Shown here: in pieces, positions 17,938 through 26,924 of the stretch
How the letters are laid out: each line of letters opens with the position of its first letter
Numbering within the stretch: position 1 is the stretch's first letter
Assembly: GCF_014196805.1 (NCBI RefSeq)
Contig: NZ_JACIEI010000018.1
Span: forward strand, 1-64,000
DNA length: 64,000 nt
Origin: Sulfitobacter undariae
GTDB taxonomy: Bacteria > Pseudomonadota > Alphaproteobacteria > Rhodobacterales > Rhodobacteraceae
Direction of reading: 5' to 3'
Notes under the pieces: generated by a model
Told to the model about the DNA's origin: nothing
Databases searched by the model: none
Seen by the model: the letters and a program-made list of their open reading frames with translations, nothing else
Program-made: the position numbers and the translations under genes

Positions 17938-17967
17938 AGAGCGCCGCGCAGCAAGATGCGGCGCTCT
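17938..17967 (+). terminator. Rho-independent terminator of the GMC oxidase/acyl-CoA ligase operon
   Basis: A perfect 10-base stem AGAGCGCCGC (17938-17947) pairs with GCGGCGCTCT (17958-17967), starting 9 bases after the ligase stop. A pyrimidine-rich tail ending in TTTT follows. Confidence 0.75.
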
Positions 17968-18191
17968 ATCCTCCCTCTTTTGAGGTCGAGTCTGTTCACG
18001 GTTCACGATTTTATTTTTCTAGTTTGTGGAACGCGTTAACTATTTCTGGTTTGATCTATGTTAATGATAAAAGAAAAATAGTTTCCTTATCACGATTAAA
18101 ATTTGGTTTCGGCGCGACGTAAGTATTTATAGCTGTTTGTTTATATTAAATTTTTATTGGCGGTGGGGCCTTGTCTTGTTGAAAAATCTCT
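17968..18191 (+). promoter_or_regulatory. AT-rich upstream region of the 170-residue hypothetical gene
   Basis: About 220 bases, markedly richer in A and T than the flanks, with several runs of T and A (18000-18170). It is probably the promoter region of the gene at 18192. No specific operator is recognised. Confidence 0.35.
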
Positions 18192-18704
18192 ATGGTTGAT
18201 ATGTCCAGCTTCAGAAGGTCTATGTCCGTGCCCATGAACTATTTAATATCGAATGAACTGGATGTTGTGTATGCGCGTTGGTCGGGAGCCGTGGCATTGG
18301 ATCAATTTCGTGCAATGTTTGAAATGTATCTAAATGACGAAAACTATGTTTTAGGACGTCCCGATCTTTGTGATTTTTCGGGATTGGAGGTGCTAGACGC
18401 AGATTTCAATCAGATTTGGTCTGCCCTCAACATGGTAAATGCCGTTGAAGGTAAGAAAAAAGATAAGACACATACAGTGATCTATGCGCCTAGCGAAATA
18501 GCCTATGGATCGGCGCGTATGTATCAATCGCTTGCTGAATATGAAGGCGGTGTGAAAGTCACAGTTTGCCGCACTGAGGCCGAGACTTTGGCAGTGCTCA
18601 ATCTGGATTTCTCTTCAATCGACGATCTGCTGGATAGGGGGCATTTCCTGCTGCCAAATCCAAGAGAAGCCAAGGTTTCCCAGTCGACATTGGATTGTTG
18701 CTGA
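18192..18704 (+). CDS. Hypothetical protein, possible SpoIIAA/STAS-like fold
   Basis: The 170-residue cytoplasmic protein is not recognised with confidence. After a poorly conserved N-terminus it reads NELDVVYARWSGAVALDQF, then RPDLCDFSGLEVLDADFN and THTVIYAPSEIAYGSARMYQ. This alternation resembles SpoIIAA-like or STAS-like domains that bind lipids or partners. It has no signal peptide or membrane segment. The ribosome site is weak, and internal ATGs at 18201 or near 18234 could be the true start. It stands alone between two terminators, so context gives no role. Confidence 0.6.
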   Translation: MVDMSSFRRSMSVPMNYLISNELDVVYARWSGAVALDQFRAMFEMYLNDENYVLGRPDLCDFSGLEVLDADFNQIWSALNMVNAVEGKKKDKTHTVIYAPSEIAYGSARMYQSLAEYEGGVKVTVCRTEAETLAVLNLDFSSIDDLLDRGHFLLPNPREAKVSQSTLDCC

Positions 18705-18716
18705 AACTTATAAAAA

Positions 18717-18746
18717 TATGCGCACCTGACGGATCAGATGCGCATA
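18717..18746 (-). terminator. Terminator between convergent genes
   Basis: TATGCGCA (18717-18724) pairs with TGCGCATA (18739-18746). On the minus strand the stem is followed by TTTTTATA, so it suits the aminotransferase gene ending at 18753. It may also slow transcripts of the hypothetical gene from the other side. Confidence 0.75.
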
Positions 18747-18752
18747 GGGTGA

Positions 18753-20105
18753 TCAGGCTTGTGACAAGCCGTGATCCAGATCTGCCAGAATTTTGGTCAC
18801 ATCTGCTTGCTCAATGACAAGCGAGGGCGAGATGATGACATTTGGGCCAGAGACACGCACCATGGTACCTGCCGCATAGGTTGCTTCATAGAATTTTGCG
18901 ATCCGCGCCTTGTCTAGCGGCGCTTTTTTGTCTTTGTCACCGATCAATTCCATCGCTGTCATCAGGCCCACACCCCCACGGATGTCGCCAATGATGTCGT
19001 GTTTGGCCATCAATGCCTGCACCCCTTCAAACATCTGCGTCCCACGCGCGGCGGCGTTGTCTTTTACATTCAGACGCAGGGTCTCCTTGAGGCAAGCAAC
19101 AGCAGCCGCCGCACCGACAGGGTGACCGGAATAGGTATACCCCGAGGCGATGTTGGCAGCGGCGGTTTGGTCGCTTTCAAAAACTTCGGCAACAGTGTCG
19201 GAAATCATCGTCGCGCCAAAGGGATAATAGCCGTTGGTGATGGCCTTGGCGGTGGCGATCATATCAGGTTTTACGCCGAAATGCCGCGCACCAGACCAAC
19301 TGCCCAAACGGCCATAAGCGGTGATGACCTCGTCCAGCAATAACAAGATGCCGTTGCGCGAACAGATTTCACGCACAGCAGGCAGGAAGCCTGGATGCGG
19401 TGGGATCACACCGCCTGCGCCCAGCACGGGTTCCATGATAAAGGCCGCAATGGTGTTTGCCCCTTGGAAGGCGATCTCGTCCTCCAGTGCTTGCAAGCAA
19501 AGCTGGGCCAGTTTTTCTGGGTCGGTTTCATTGAAGGGGTTACGGTATGTATAGGGGGCAGGGATGTGATAGCAGCCTGCCATCAGGGGTTCATATTGGG
19601 TGCGGAAATTGGCGTTCCCGTTGATCGAGGCACCGCCCATATGCGTGCCATGATAGCCTTTTTTCAGCGACAGAAATTTTGTCCGGCCGCTTTCGCCTTT
19701 GATCTTGTGGTACTGCCGCGCCAAACGCAGCATCACTTCTACGCTGTCGGACCCGCCAGACGTAAAGAAGGACCGCGTCAGCCCGTCGGGTTTGAAAAAC
19801 TCGCCCAGCATATAGCTCAGTTCGATCACCTGATCGTTCGACGTACCACGGAAGGTTGAATAGTAGGGGAGTTCATCCAACTGGTTTGAAATGGCTTCTT
19901 TCACGGCGGTATTCGAGAAGCCAAGATTGACGTTCCAAAGCCCGCCAACGGCGTCAATCGTTTCATGCCCGTCAATATCGGTAATCCGCACGCCGCTGCC
20001 TTTGGTGATGATGCGCGGTGGGTTAGCCAGCGAATCTGCGGGGCTGGTCATCGGATGCCACATATGTTGGGCGTTATTGGCCTTGAGGAAGTTTTCGTCT
20101 TTCAT
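18753..20105 (-). CDS. Class III pyridoxal-phosphate aminotransferase
   Basis: The 450-residue enzyme is of the omega-amino acid:pyruvate type. The cofactor Lys is K287 in TAKAITNGYYPFGA, the pyridine-ring Asp is D258 in LLLLDEVITAYGR, and the phosphate cup is SFFTSGGSDSVE. The N-terminal HMWHPMTSPADSLANPP is typical of the taurine/beta-alanine/putrescine aminotransferase groups. It would convert a terminal amine to an aldehyde. It is transcribed 32 bases after the IclR regulator gene, divergently from the TctCBA, aldehyde dehydrogenase and Tm-1-like genes. This suggests that the aldehyde it forms could be the substrate of that dehydrogenase. A GGAG precedes the ATG. Confidence 0.88.
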   Translation of the reverse strand: MKDENFLKANNAQHMWHPMTSPADSLANPPRIITKGSGVRITDIDGHETIDAVGGLWNVNLGFSNTAVKEAISNQLDELPYYSTFRGTSNDQVIELSYMLGEFFKPDGLTRSFFTSGGSDSVEVMLRLARQYHKIKGESGRTKFLSLKKGYHGTHMGGASINGNANFRTQYEPLMAGCYHIPAPYTYRNPFNETDPEKLAQLCLQALEDEIAFQGANTIAAFIMEPVLGAGGVIPPHPGFLPAVREICSRNGILLLLDEVITAYGRLGSWSGARHFGVKPDMIATAKAITNGYYPFGATMISDTVAEVFESDQTAAANIASGYTYSGHPVGAAAAVACLKETLRLNVKDNAAARGTQMFEGVQALMAKHDIIGDIRGGVGLMTAMELIGDKDKKAPLDKARIAKFYEATYAAGTMVRVSGPNVIISPSLVIEQADVTKILADLDHGLSQA

Positions 20106-20137
20106 ATGAATAGCTCCAGTTTGAAGGATGTGGAAAA

Positions 20138-20911
20138 TTAAGGGGTGGGAAGAATGCCGCCCAATGCCATGGTGAGTTCACGGCCCGTGGTCAGCAGTTC
20201 TTGTTGGATGGTCTGGGCCAGTTCCGCGTCAAAACGCGATGCCACAGCCGCGACAGCTATGGCGCCAGCAGGCAATCCCGTAGGGCCGAAAAACGCAACT
20301 GCGGTGCCGATGACGTCAATATCATAGGATTGATCCGAGCGGGCAAATCCCTGTTTTCGGGCTTGTGCAAACAGCGGCTCCATTGCTTCGGGCGACGTGG
20401 GGGTTTTGTCGGTGAATTTCTCGAAATCCCATTTCCCGACTATTTTGGCGCGTTCGCTTGGCGGTAGGTGGGCGGCAACAACAATGCCCGACGCCGTAGC
20501 GTGAAACGGCAGATTTGCATAAGGGTCCATGGATACGCGAATGGCGCGATCAGGGTCGCTGACAAAGGCGTTGACCAATTTGCCTGAGGAATAAACCGTT
20601 GCATGTGATGTTTCGTTTGTGCGCTCGCGCAGACGGTCCACATGGGGTTGCAGAACGGCGAGCAATGGAAAGCTGCGCTCGCGGATACGGGCAAGGTTGA
20701 TCGGTGCCAGCCCAAGGCGGTAGCGTTTCGAGACCGAGTCTTGCTCAATAAATCCGTTGTTTTCCAAGGCGGTCATGCAGCGCAAAACCGTTGTTTTGTC
20801 GTATCCTGCCATCCTTGCCAGCTCGCTCAGACCCATTTCGGGCTGTTGCACAGAAAAATGGCGCAGCAGTGATAATGCCTTGTCTACAGTGCTCATTACA
20901 GGTTTCGCCAT
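20138..20911 (-). CDS. IclR-family transcriptional regulator
   Basis: The roughly 257-residue regulator has an N-terminal winged helix (VDKALSLLRHFSV, then LSELARMAGYDKTTVLRCM as recognition helix) and a C-terminal GAF-like effector domain (DIDVIGTAVAFFGPTGLPAG). The start MAKPVMSTVDK at 20911 has GGAG nine bases upstream. A longer reading to 20989 adds a 26-residue tail with no family likeness. It lies between the aminotransferase gene and the divergent TctC gene and so probably controls both. A direct repeat at 21010-21029 is a candidate binding site. Confidence 0.85.
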   Translation of the reverse strand: MAKPVMSTVDKALSLLRHFSVQQPEMGLSELARMAGYDKTTVLRCMTALENNGFIEQDSVSKRYRLGLAPINLARIRERSFPLLAVLQPHVDRLRERTNETSHATVYSSGKLVNAFVSDPDRAIRVSMDPYANLPFHATASGIVVAAHLPPSERAKIVGKWDFEKFTDKTPTSPEAMEPLFAQARKQGFARSDQSYDIDVIGTAVAFFGPTGLPAGAIAVAAVASRFDAELAQTIQQELLTTGRELTMALGGILPTP

Positions 20912-21009
20912 TGGGTTTTGCTCCGGTGTGGCGGGCGAATTCGGGTGCCCGTTGGATGGAATGTTGACAGATACAAATGCGCTGTGCAAACTATATGTAC
21001 CGCTGGTAA

Positions 21010-21029
21010 CAATAACGTACCAATAACGT
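21010..21029. promoter_or_regulatory. Candidate IclR-family operator, tandem CAATAACGT
   Basis: CAATAACGT occurs at 21010-21018 and again at 21021-21029, an 11-base period that puts both copies on the same face of the helix. The pair lies in the 164-base divergent region between the regulator gene and the TctC gene, about 50 bases before the TctC start. Assignment to this regulator is inference. Confidence 0.4.
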
Positions 21030-21075
21030 CAAGGCGGAAATGAGGGGCCGCAGAGCCCGCATCAGGGAGATGAAA

Positions 21076-22023
21076 ATGAAGAACCTTACCAAAGCCATTC
21101 TGGCATCCGGCACCGCGCTGGTAATGCTGGCCGCGCCCATCGCAGCGGTTGCCGATTATCCGGAAAAACCTGTGTCATTTGTGGTGCCATGGCCTCCGGG
21201 TGATTTGGAGGACGTGCTGACGCGGATGATTGCGGATGATTTTCAGGCCAAATACGGCGTGCCAGCGGCTGTTGTGAACAAGCCCGGCGGCGGCGGCGGC
21301 CCGTTCCCCGGTGCAGTAGAGGTCGCAAATGCCCCTGCGGATGGGTATACGATCGGATCGTTCTTGATCGCGGTGCCCGTGGTTGGTCCGAACATCGGCA
21401 TTCCCGAATTGAACCCTGATCCGTTTGAACCGCTCGGCACTTTCCTCACATATCCGTTTGTGATCGTTGCGGGCAAAGATGCGCCTTATGACGATATGGC
21501 GGGGCTTGCAGCCTATGCACAAGAAAACGACGTGTTGTTGGGCCACTTTGGCGCGCCGCTGGTGCCGACGCAGGTGACCAAGGCGCTGGCCGCGAAAATG
21601 GATTTCTCATACGCGTCTGACGCGGCATTTGATGCGCTGGATTGCAATACATTGGCCTCGGGCGATGTGGATGTGATAAACACCACGCTGCAACTGGTTC
21701 TGCCCTGTCTGGATGAGGTCAAAGTTCTGGCCTCTATTGGCGAGGAACGGATCAGCCTGACATCAGATTCGCCGACTGTGGCCGAGCTGGAGCCGGATTT
21801 GAACGTGTCGCTGTGGAACGGATTGTTTGTGCACAAGGATACACCCGCCGATGTGCGTGAGAAAATCATCGCAGTTGCGGCGGAAACGATGAAATCCGAA
21901 CGCGCGCAGGCGCTTGCCGCTGAGACAGGCGCATTGGTTTACTGGCAGGATGCCGAGGCCAGCAAAGCCCGCATCAGCCAAGACATCAAGACAATGGGCG
22001 TCATTGACGGGTTGCTTAAATAG
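21076..22023 (+). CDS. Tripartite tricarboxylate transporter substrate-binding protein (TctC/Bug family)
   Basis: The 315-residue exported protein has a signal peptide (LASGTALVMLAAPIAAVA) and then YPEKPVSFVVPWPPGDLEDV, the Bug-family opening strand and loop that contacts a carboxylate ligand. NKPGGGGGPFPGAVEVANA is the second conserved loop. AGGGAG six bases upstream supports the ATG at 21076, with one at 21070 as alternative. It is the first gene of a TctC-TctB-TctA transport set followed by two enzyme-like genes. Ligands of this family range over di- and tricarboxylates and aromatic acids; none can be picked from sequence. Confidence 0.88.
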   Translation: MKNLTKAILASGTALVMLAAPIAAVADYPEKPVSFVVPWPPGDLEDVLTRMIADDFQAKYGVPAAVVNKPGGGGGPFPGAVEVANAPADGYTIGSFLIAVPVVGPNIGIPELNPDPFEPLGTFLTYPFVIVAGKDAPYDDMAGLAAYAQENDVLLGHFGAPLVPTQVTKALAAKMDFSYASDAAFDALDCNTLASGDVDVINTTLQLVLPCLDEVKVLASIGEERISLTSDSPTVAELEPDLNVSLWNGLFVHKDTPADVREKIIAVAAETMKSERAQALAAETGALVYWQDAEASKARISQDIKTMGVIDGLLK

Positions 22024-22100
22024 CGATGCCTGCACCGCTGTTCTGATCCAGAGCGGCGGTGCCTTTTTGCGATCTGATCTACATTCAAGAAAGGTCCGCC

Positions 22101-22640
22101 ATGACCCGTCTCAAAGGCTTGCAAGAGCTGTTCAAACGCTATCGGCGCCCGGGTGATATTGTCTTTGCGTGGATGTTTCTGGCTCTATCGTTGTTTCTGC
22201 TCAGCCAGCTTGGCACGCAAGCACCGTGGAAGACAGGGGGCAAGACATTCACCCAGCCCGCCTTCTGGCCCAGTATCTCAGTGATGCTGATGGTGTTTTT
22301 TGCAGCCTTGCATTTGCTGTCCTCGGCGTTGTCGCCGCGCATTTTGGGCCGTTGGAGCGAGGTGTTCCAATGGGTGCGTGCACTGGAATATGCAGGCTGG
22401 TTCATGGCTTATGTCTTGGTTGTGCTACAATTGGGCTATTTGGGAACAACGATGCTGTTCGCCGTTTTGCTGAGCCTGCGTGCGGGATACCGCAATTGGC
22501 GGGTGCTGTTCAGTATGTCGGGTATGGCGATTGTAATCGTGGTTTTGTTCAAATCTTTCCTACAGGTGAAAATCCCCGGAGGGGCCGTTTATGAGCTTCT
22601 CCCGAGCGGATTGCGCGCCTTCATGCTCACATATTTCTGA
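22101..22640 (+). CDS. Tripartite tricarboxylate transporter small membrane subunit (TctB)
   Basis: The 179-residue protein has four hydrophobic helices typical of TctB (IVFAWMFLALSLFLLSQLG, then a second near residue 52, and two close together near 100-150). The start at 22101 follows AAAGGTC. It assists the large TctA subunit encoded 11 bases downstream. Low sequence conservation is normal for this subunit; identification rests on topology and gene order. Confidence 0.82.
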   Translation: MTRLKGLQELFKRYRRPGDIVFAWMFLALSLFLLSQLGTQAPWKTGGKTFTQPAFWPSISVMLMVFFAALHLLSSALSPRILGRWSEVFQWVRALEYAGWFMAYVLVVLQLGYLGTTMLFAVLLSLRAGYRNWRVLFSMSGMAIVIVVLFKSFLQVKIPGGAVYELLPSGLRAFMLTYF

Positions 22641-22651
22641 AGGTAGCCGAG

Positions 22652-24175
22652 ATGGATGTACTGACTTCTGCCGTGACGTTGTTAATGGATTGGCAGGTGC
22701 TTTTGGCACTGCTGGTTGGCTCTATCGGGGGCGTGATTATTGGCGCTATTCCGGGCGTCGGCGCGGCGGTGGCGATTGCGATCCTGTTGCCTGCGACATT
22801 CGCCATGCCGCCATTGGTGGGGCTGGTGATGTTGTTGGGCATTTACGGGTCCAGCATGTATGGTGGTGCGCTGCCTGCGGTGTTGATCAACACACCCGGT
22901 ACGGCAGTGAATGCATTGACCACATATGACGGCTACCCGATGACCCAAAATGGCGAGGCCCGCCGCGCTGTGGCACTGGCCTATTCGGCGTCTTTCTTTG
23001 GCGGTGTTTTTTCCATCATCTGCCTGATGCTGCTGGCCCCGCTATTGGCCAAAGTCGCACCGCATTTCGGATCGCGCGAGATTTTTCTGGCCGCGCTTTT
23101 GGGGATCATCCTTGTGGTGCTTGCCCACCGTGGTCAGGTGTTCGCAGCGGGTATGTTGGCGTCTTTCGGTATCTTTTTGCAAACCATTGGGCTGGAACCG
23201 ATTACCTATTCACGCCAGTTCACCTTTGGGCAAACGTGGCTGACGTCTGGCGTTGATCTGATTGTTGTGGTTTTGGGATTATTCGCGCTGAGCCAAGCCT
23301 TTTTGCTGCTGGTTCAGCCTGATGAGACGCCTAAGATCAAATCAGTCAGCGGCTCGCTTTTGTCAGGGCTAAAAGAGTTATGGCTCTACAAACGTGTGGC
23401 GACGGTTTCGTCCGGCTTTGGCGTGTTGATGGGTATGATACCGGGGGTGGGCGAATTCACCGCGCAATTCATGTCCTACACCTATGCACAGAAAACCTCC
23501 AAAACGCCTGAACTGTTTGGTAAAGGCGCACCCGAAGGGCTGATTGCTTCTGAGGCGGCGAATAACGCGGTACCTGCGGCGGCGATGATCCCGCTGTTGG
23601 CGCTGGGTATCCCGGGCGAAGCGCTGACGGCGATGATGTTGACCGTTTTTTACGTGCACAACGTCATTCCGGGGCCGCAGTTGTTCCAAGGTCAGATGGA
23701 TTTTGTCATGGCGCTTTATCTCGCGCTGTTGGTGTTGAATGTGATTGTGCTGGTGTTCCTGATCTTTTCCACCAACGTTTTGACGCGGATTATTGAACTG
23801 CCCACGCGCTTGATCGGGGTGACGATCCTGCTGCTGGGATTTGTGGGGGTTTATAGTCTGCGCAATTCCCTGACAGATTGTGCTTTGGCGGCGGGGTTCG
23901 GGGTGTTTGGCGTGATCCTGAAACGGCTGAACTTGCCGATTGTGCCGATCATTCTGGGCATGGTGCTGGGCGGGATCATGGAAACGAAACTGCGGTCTGC
24001 GATGCCACGGGTCAAGACCCCATGGGACATGATCGATCGCCCGATTTCGATGATCATTTTTGTAATGATCCTATTGGTGATTGGCCTCCACATCCGCACC
24101 CTAATCCGCGATTGGCGCAATCCGCCGCGCGATGTTGATACAGATATTCACCTGACACAGGAGGGGGACTTATGA
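22652..24175 (+). CDS. Tripartite tricarboxylate transporter large membrane subunit (TctA)
   Basis: The 507-residue transporter has about 11-12 membrane helices. The family motifs GAIPGVGAAVAIAILLP and YGSSMYGGALPAVLINTPG appear in the first half and GMIPGVGEFTAQFMSY in the second. It is the cation-driven channel subunit of the TctABC system. Its stop overlaps the start of the aldehyde dehydrogenase gene by 4 bases (ATGA), so import and metabolism are translated together. Confidence 0.92.
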   Translation: MDVLTSAVTLLMDWQVLLALLVGSIGGVIIGAIPGVGAAVAIAILLPATFAMPPLVGLVMLLGIYGSSMYGGALPAVLINTPGTAVNALTTYDGYPMTQNGEARRAVALAYSASFFGGVFSIICLMLLAPLLAKVAPHFGSREIFLAALLGIILVVLAHRGQVFAAGMLASFGIFLQTIGLEPITYSRQFTFGQTWLTSGVDLIVVVLGLFALSQAFLLLVQPDETPKIKSVSGSLLSGLKELWLYKRVATVSSGFGVLMGMIPGVGEFTAQFMSYTYAQKTSKTPELFGKGAPEGLIASEAANNAVPAAAMIPLLALGIPGEALTAMMLTVFYVHNVIPGPQLFQGQMDFVMALYLALLVLNVIVLVFLIFSTNVLTRIIELPTRLIGVTILLLGFVGVYSLRNSLTDCALAAGFGVFGVILKRLNLPIVPIILGMVLGGIMETKLRSAMPRVKTPWDMIDRPISMIIFVMILLVIGLHIRTLIRDWRNPPRDVDTDIHLTQEGDL

Positions 24176-25659
24176 TCACCCAAGACCAGATTAACACGTT
24201 GCGCAACACACCTGTAGAGGCAGGGCAAAACATCATCGACGGCATTGCTGTTTCGTCGGCCACGGGGGCGGCGCTGGATGTGATTTCCCCGATTGACGGT
24301 ACAGTGCTGAGCACCATTGCTGCGGGGGGGGGTGAGGATATTGACCGCGCTGTTATTGCGGCACGCCGTGCCTTTGACGATGGCCGTTGGTCGCGCATGG
24401 CCCCTGCAGCGCGGGGGCGTATCTTGCAGCGGATTGGCGATGCGATCGCCGCCGAGGCGCAAGCCTTGGCCGTGCTGGGGGTGCGGGATAACGGCACAGA
24501 AATTTCTATGGCGATCAAAGCCGAGCCGATGTCAGCGGCAGGTACTTTCCGTTATTACGGTGAATTGTGCGATAAACAATATGGCGAAGTCGCCCCCACA
24601 GCGCCCGGCACGCTGGGTATGGTGCTGCATGCGCCAGTGGGTGTGGTCGGTGCGATTGTGCCGTGGAATTTCCCGTTGATGATCGGTGCATGGAAGATCG
24701 CGCCTGCATTGGCGGCAGGTAATAGCGTGGTGGTGAAACCTTCTGAAATCGCCTCGCTGAGCCTGCTGCGACTCGTTGAGATTTGTCATGAAGCAGGGCT
24801 GCCCGACGGCGTGTTAAACGTGGTGACAGGCACGGGGATTGGTGCGGGCGCTGCGCTGGGCCGGCACATGGATGTGGATGTGCTGACGTTCACAGGTTCT
24901 GGCGGGGTCGGGCGGCGCTTGATGGAATATGCGGCGGCGAGCAATCTCAAACGGGTCTACCTAGAGCTGGGCGGTAAATCCCCGCTGGTTGTGTTTGATG
25001 ATACTGCTGATCTGGATGCAGCGGCCAAGACGGCTGTGGGCGCGATCTTCCGTAACTCGGGACAGGTCTGCATTGCGGCATCGCGGATCATTGTGGCACG
25101 CAATGTACATGCCGAATTCACCGGCCGTGTTGTCGCCTATGCCGAGAAGATGGCGGTGGGTGATCCGCTGGACCTTGGCACGGCAGCGGGGGCGATTGCC
25201 TCGCAAACTCAAATGGATAACATCCTGAGCGCGATTGATCTGGCCAAATCCGAAGGCGCTGATTTGCGCACAGGCGGCACGCGTCTCCATGCCGATACGG
25301 GCGGATTCTACATTGCGCCAACCGTGTTTGATAACGCCGCACAGGTCAGCGCAGTGGTGCAAAAGGAGGTCTTTGGCCCCGTTGTCACGGTTCAGCCTTT
25401 TGACACCGAGGAGGAGGCGGTGGCCTTGGCCAATGGCACGGATTACGGGTTGTCGGCAGGTGTCTTTACCCGTGATATCAGCCGCGCGCACCGCATGGTG
25501 GAGAGCCTGCGCGCAGGTGTGGTGCATGTGAACACCTATGGAGGGGCGGATAACACTGTGCCTTTGGGCGGTGTCGGGCAGTCGGGCAATGGTCATGATA
25601 AATCGCCGCATGGGATGGACAAATTCCGTGATCTCAAAACGGCATGGATACAGCTATAA
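24172..25659 (+). CDS. NAD(P)+-dependent aldehyde dehydrogenase
   Basis: The 495-residue enzyme has all landmarks of the superfamily: Asn in VPWNFPLM (N166), the FTGSGGVGRR nucleotide loop, catalytic base E265 in YLELGGKSP and nucleophile C300 in NSGQVCIAASR. It oxidises an aldehyde to its acid. The nearest groups are betaine/gamma-aminobutyraldehyde-type dehydrogenases. Overlap with TctA and proximity to the divergent class III aminotransferase suggest an amine-to-aldehyde-to-acid route. Confidence 0.9.
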   Translation: MITQDQINTLRNTPVEAGQNIIDGIAVSSATGAALDVISPIDGTVLSTIAAGGGEDIDRAVIAARRAFDDGRWSRMAPAARGRILQRIGDAIAAEAQALAVLGVRDNGTEISMAIKAEPMSAAGTFRYYGELCDKQYGEVAPTAPGTLGMVLHAPVGVVGAIVPWNFPLMIGAWKIAPALAAGNSVVVKPSEIASLSLLRLVEICHEAGLPDGVLNVVTGTGIGAGAALGRHMDVDVLTFTGSGGVGRRLMEYAAASNLKRVYLELGGKSPLVVFDDTADLDAAAKTAVGAIFRNSGQVCIAASRIIVARNVHAEFTGRVVAYAEKMAVGDPLDLGTAAGAIASQTQMDNILSAIDLAKSEGADLRTGGTRLHADTGGFYIAPTVFDNAAQVSAVVQKEVFGPVVTVQPFDTEEEAVALANGTDYGLSAGVFTRDISRAHRMVESLRAGVVHVNTYGGADNTVPLGGVGQSGNGHDKSPHGMDKFRDLKTAWIQL

Positions 25660-25677
25660 GCCTCGGGAGGGCCTGTG

Positions 25678-26913
25678 ATGACAAAAACCATTCTGGTGAT
25701 CGGGACATATGACACCAAAGACGAAGAGCTGCATTATGTGGCTGATCGCATTGAGGCGATGGGCGGCAAGACAGTGTCGATGGATGTGAGCGTTTTGGGG
25801 GACCCTTCAAAACCAACGGATGTGTCGAAACATCAGGTGGCGCAGGCGGGTGGTTCTTCTATTCAGGCGGCAATTGACAGCCGCGAGGAAAACATCGCCA
25901 TGCAGATCATGGCGCAGGGCGCGGCCAAGCTGACAGCGCAAATGCATGCCGAGGGTCGGATGGATGGCATGATTGTGCTGGGTGGCACCATGGGCACGGA
26001 TCTGGCTCTGGATTGTGCACAGGCCTTGCCGATGGGTGTGCCGAAATATGTTGTCTCAACAGTCAGCTTTTCACCCATCATCCCGACAGAGCGGCTGAGC
26101 CCTGATATCCAGATGATCCTCTGGGCAGGGGGGCTGTTTGGCCTGAACTCGGTCTGCAAATCGTCGCTGTCACAGGCGGCGGGGGCGGTGCTGGGGGCTG
26201 CTATGGCAGTGGAGAAACTCGAAAAGAAACGCCCGGTCATCGGGATGACCTCACTGGGGTCTTCGTGCCTGAAATACATGAAGCTGCTGCGCGACCCGCT
26301 GCTAGAGCGCGGTTTTGAAGTGGCAGTGTTTCATGCCACGGGCATGGGTGGCATGGCGTTTGAAGCGCTGGCACGGCAGGGGTATTTTGCCGCTGTGATG
26401 GACTTCTCGCAACAAGAGTTGAGCAATTTGATCGGCGGATCGGTGGTCCATTCTGGCGCGGACCGCCTGACAGGGGCAGGGGCCATGGGCATTCCGCAGA
26501 TTGTGGCACCGGGTTGCGCAGATTTGATCGACTTTGCAGGCTGGCAAAAGATTCCCGCCGCCTATGCGGACCGCCCGTTTCATGCTCATAACCGTTTGAT
26601 CAAATCGGCGGCCCTCTCGGGAGAGGAACGGCGCGGCGTTGCCCGCGAAATGGCGCAGCGTCTGGCGGGAGGCAAAGGCCCTGCGCATGTGTTGATGCCC
26701 ATACAGGGGATTGAGGAGTGGGACAAAGAAGGCGGCCCTGCCCATGATCCCGAGGCTTTGGCCGCTATGGTGGATGAAATGACCAAAGCCGTGCAAGCGC
26801 CTGTCGGGCTGAGCCTGCTGGACTGTCACATCAATGACCAAGCCTTCGCAGATGCGGCACTGGCTGTTCTGGATGCTTGGATCACGGAGGGGATAGTAAA
26901 GACGACTCTTTAA
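25678..26913 (+). CDS. Tm-1-like ATP-binding protein (UPF0261)
   Basis: The roughly 411-residue protein begins TKTILVIGTYDTKDEELHYV, the hallmark of UPF0261/Tm-1-like proteins, related to the N-terminal half of the tomato Tm-1 resistance protein. GGTMGTDLALDCAQALP and FHATGMGGMAFEALA are further conserved glycine-rich loops. A strong GGGAGG precedes the ATG at 25678. The bacterial function is not established. Such genes are usually followed by a TIM-barrel PEP-hydrolase-like gene equivalent to the second half of Tm-1. Here the next gene is a convergent oxyR, so the partner is missing locally. Confidence 0.85.
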   Translation: MTKTILVIGTYDTKDEELHYVADRIEAMGGKTVSMDVSVLGDPSKPTDVSKHQVAQAGGSSIQAAIDSREENIAMQIMAQGAAKLTAQMHAEGRMDGMIVLGGTMGTDLALDCAQALPMGVPKYVVSTVSFSPIIPTERLSPDIQMILWAGGLFGLNSVCKSSLSQAAGAVLGAAMAVEKLEKKRPVIGMTSLGSSCLKYMKLLRDPLLERGFEVAVFHATGMGGMAFEALARQGYFAAVMDFSQQELSNLIGGSVVHSGADRLTGAGAMGIPQIVAPGCADLIDFAGWQKIPAAYADRPFHAHNRLIKSAALSGEERRGVAREMAQRLAGGKGPAHVLMPIQGIEEWDKEGGPAHDPEALAAMVDEMTKAVQAPVGLSLLDCHINDQAFADAALAVLDAWITEGIVKTTL

Positions 26914-26924
26914 GCTGCTGACCT

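Noticed and set aside
24961..25611. Minus-strand ORF of 216 codons within the aldehyde dehydrogenase gene
   Set aside because: Antisense to a well-conserved enzyme; composition is Arg- and His-rich, as expected for a reverse-frame shadow.
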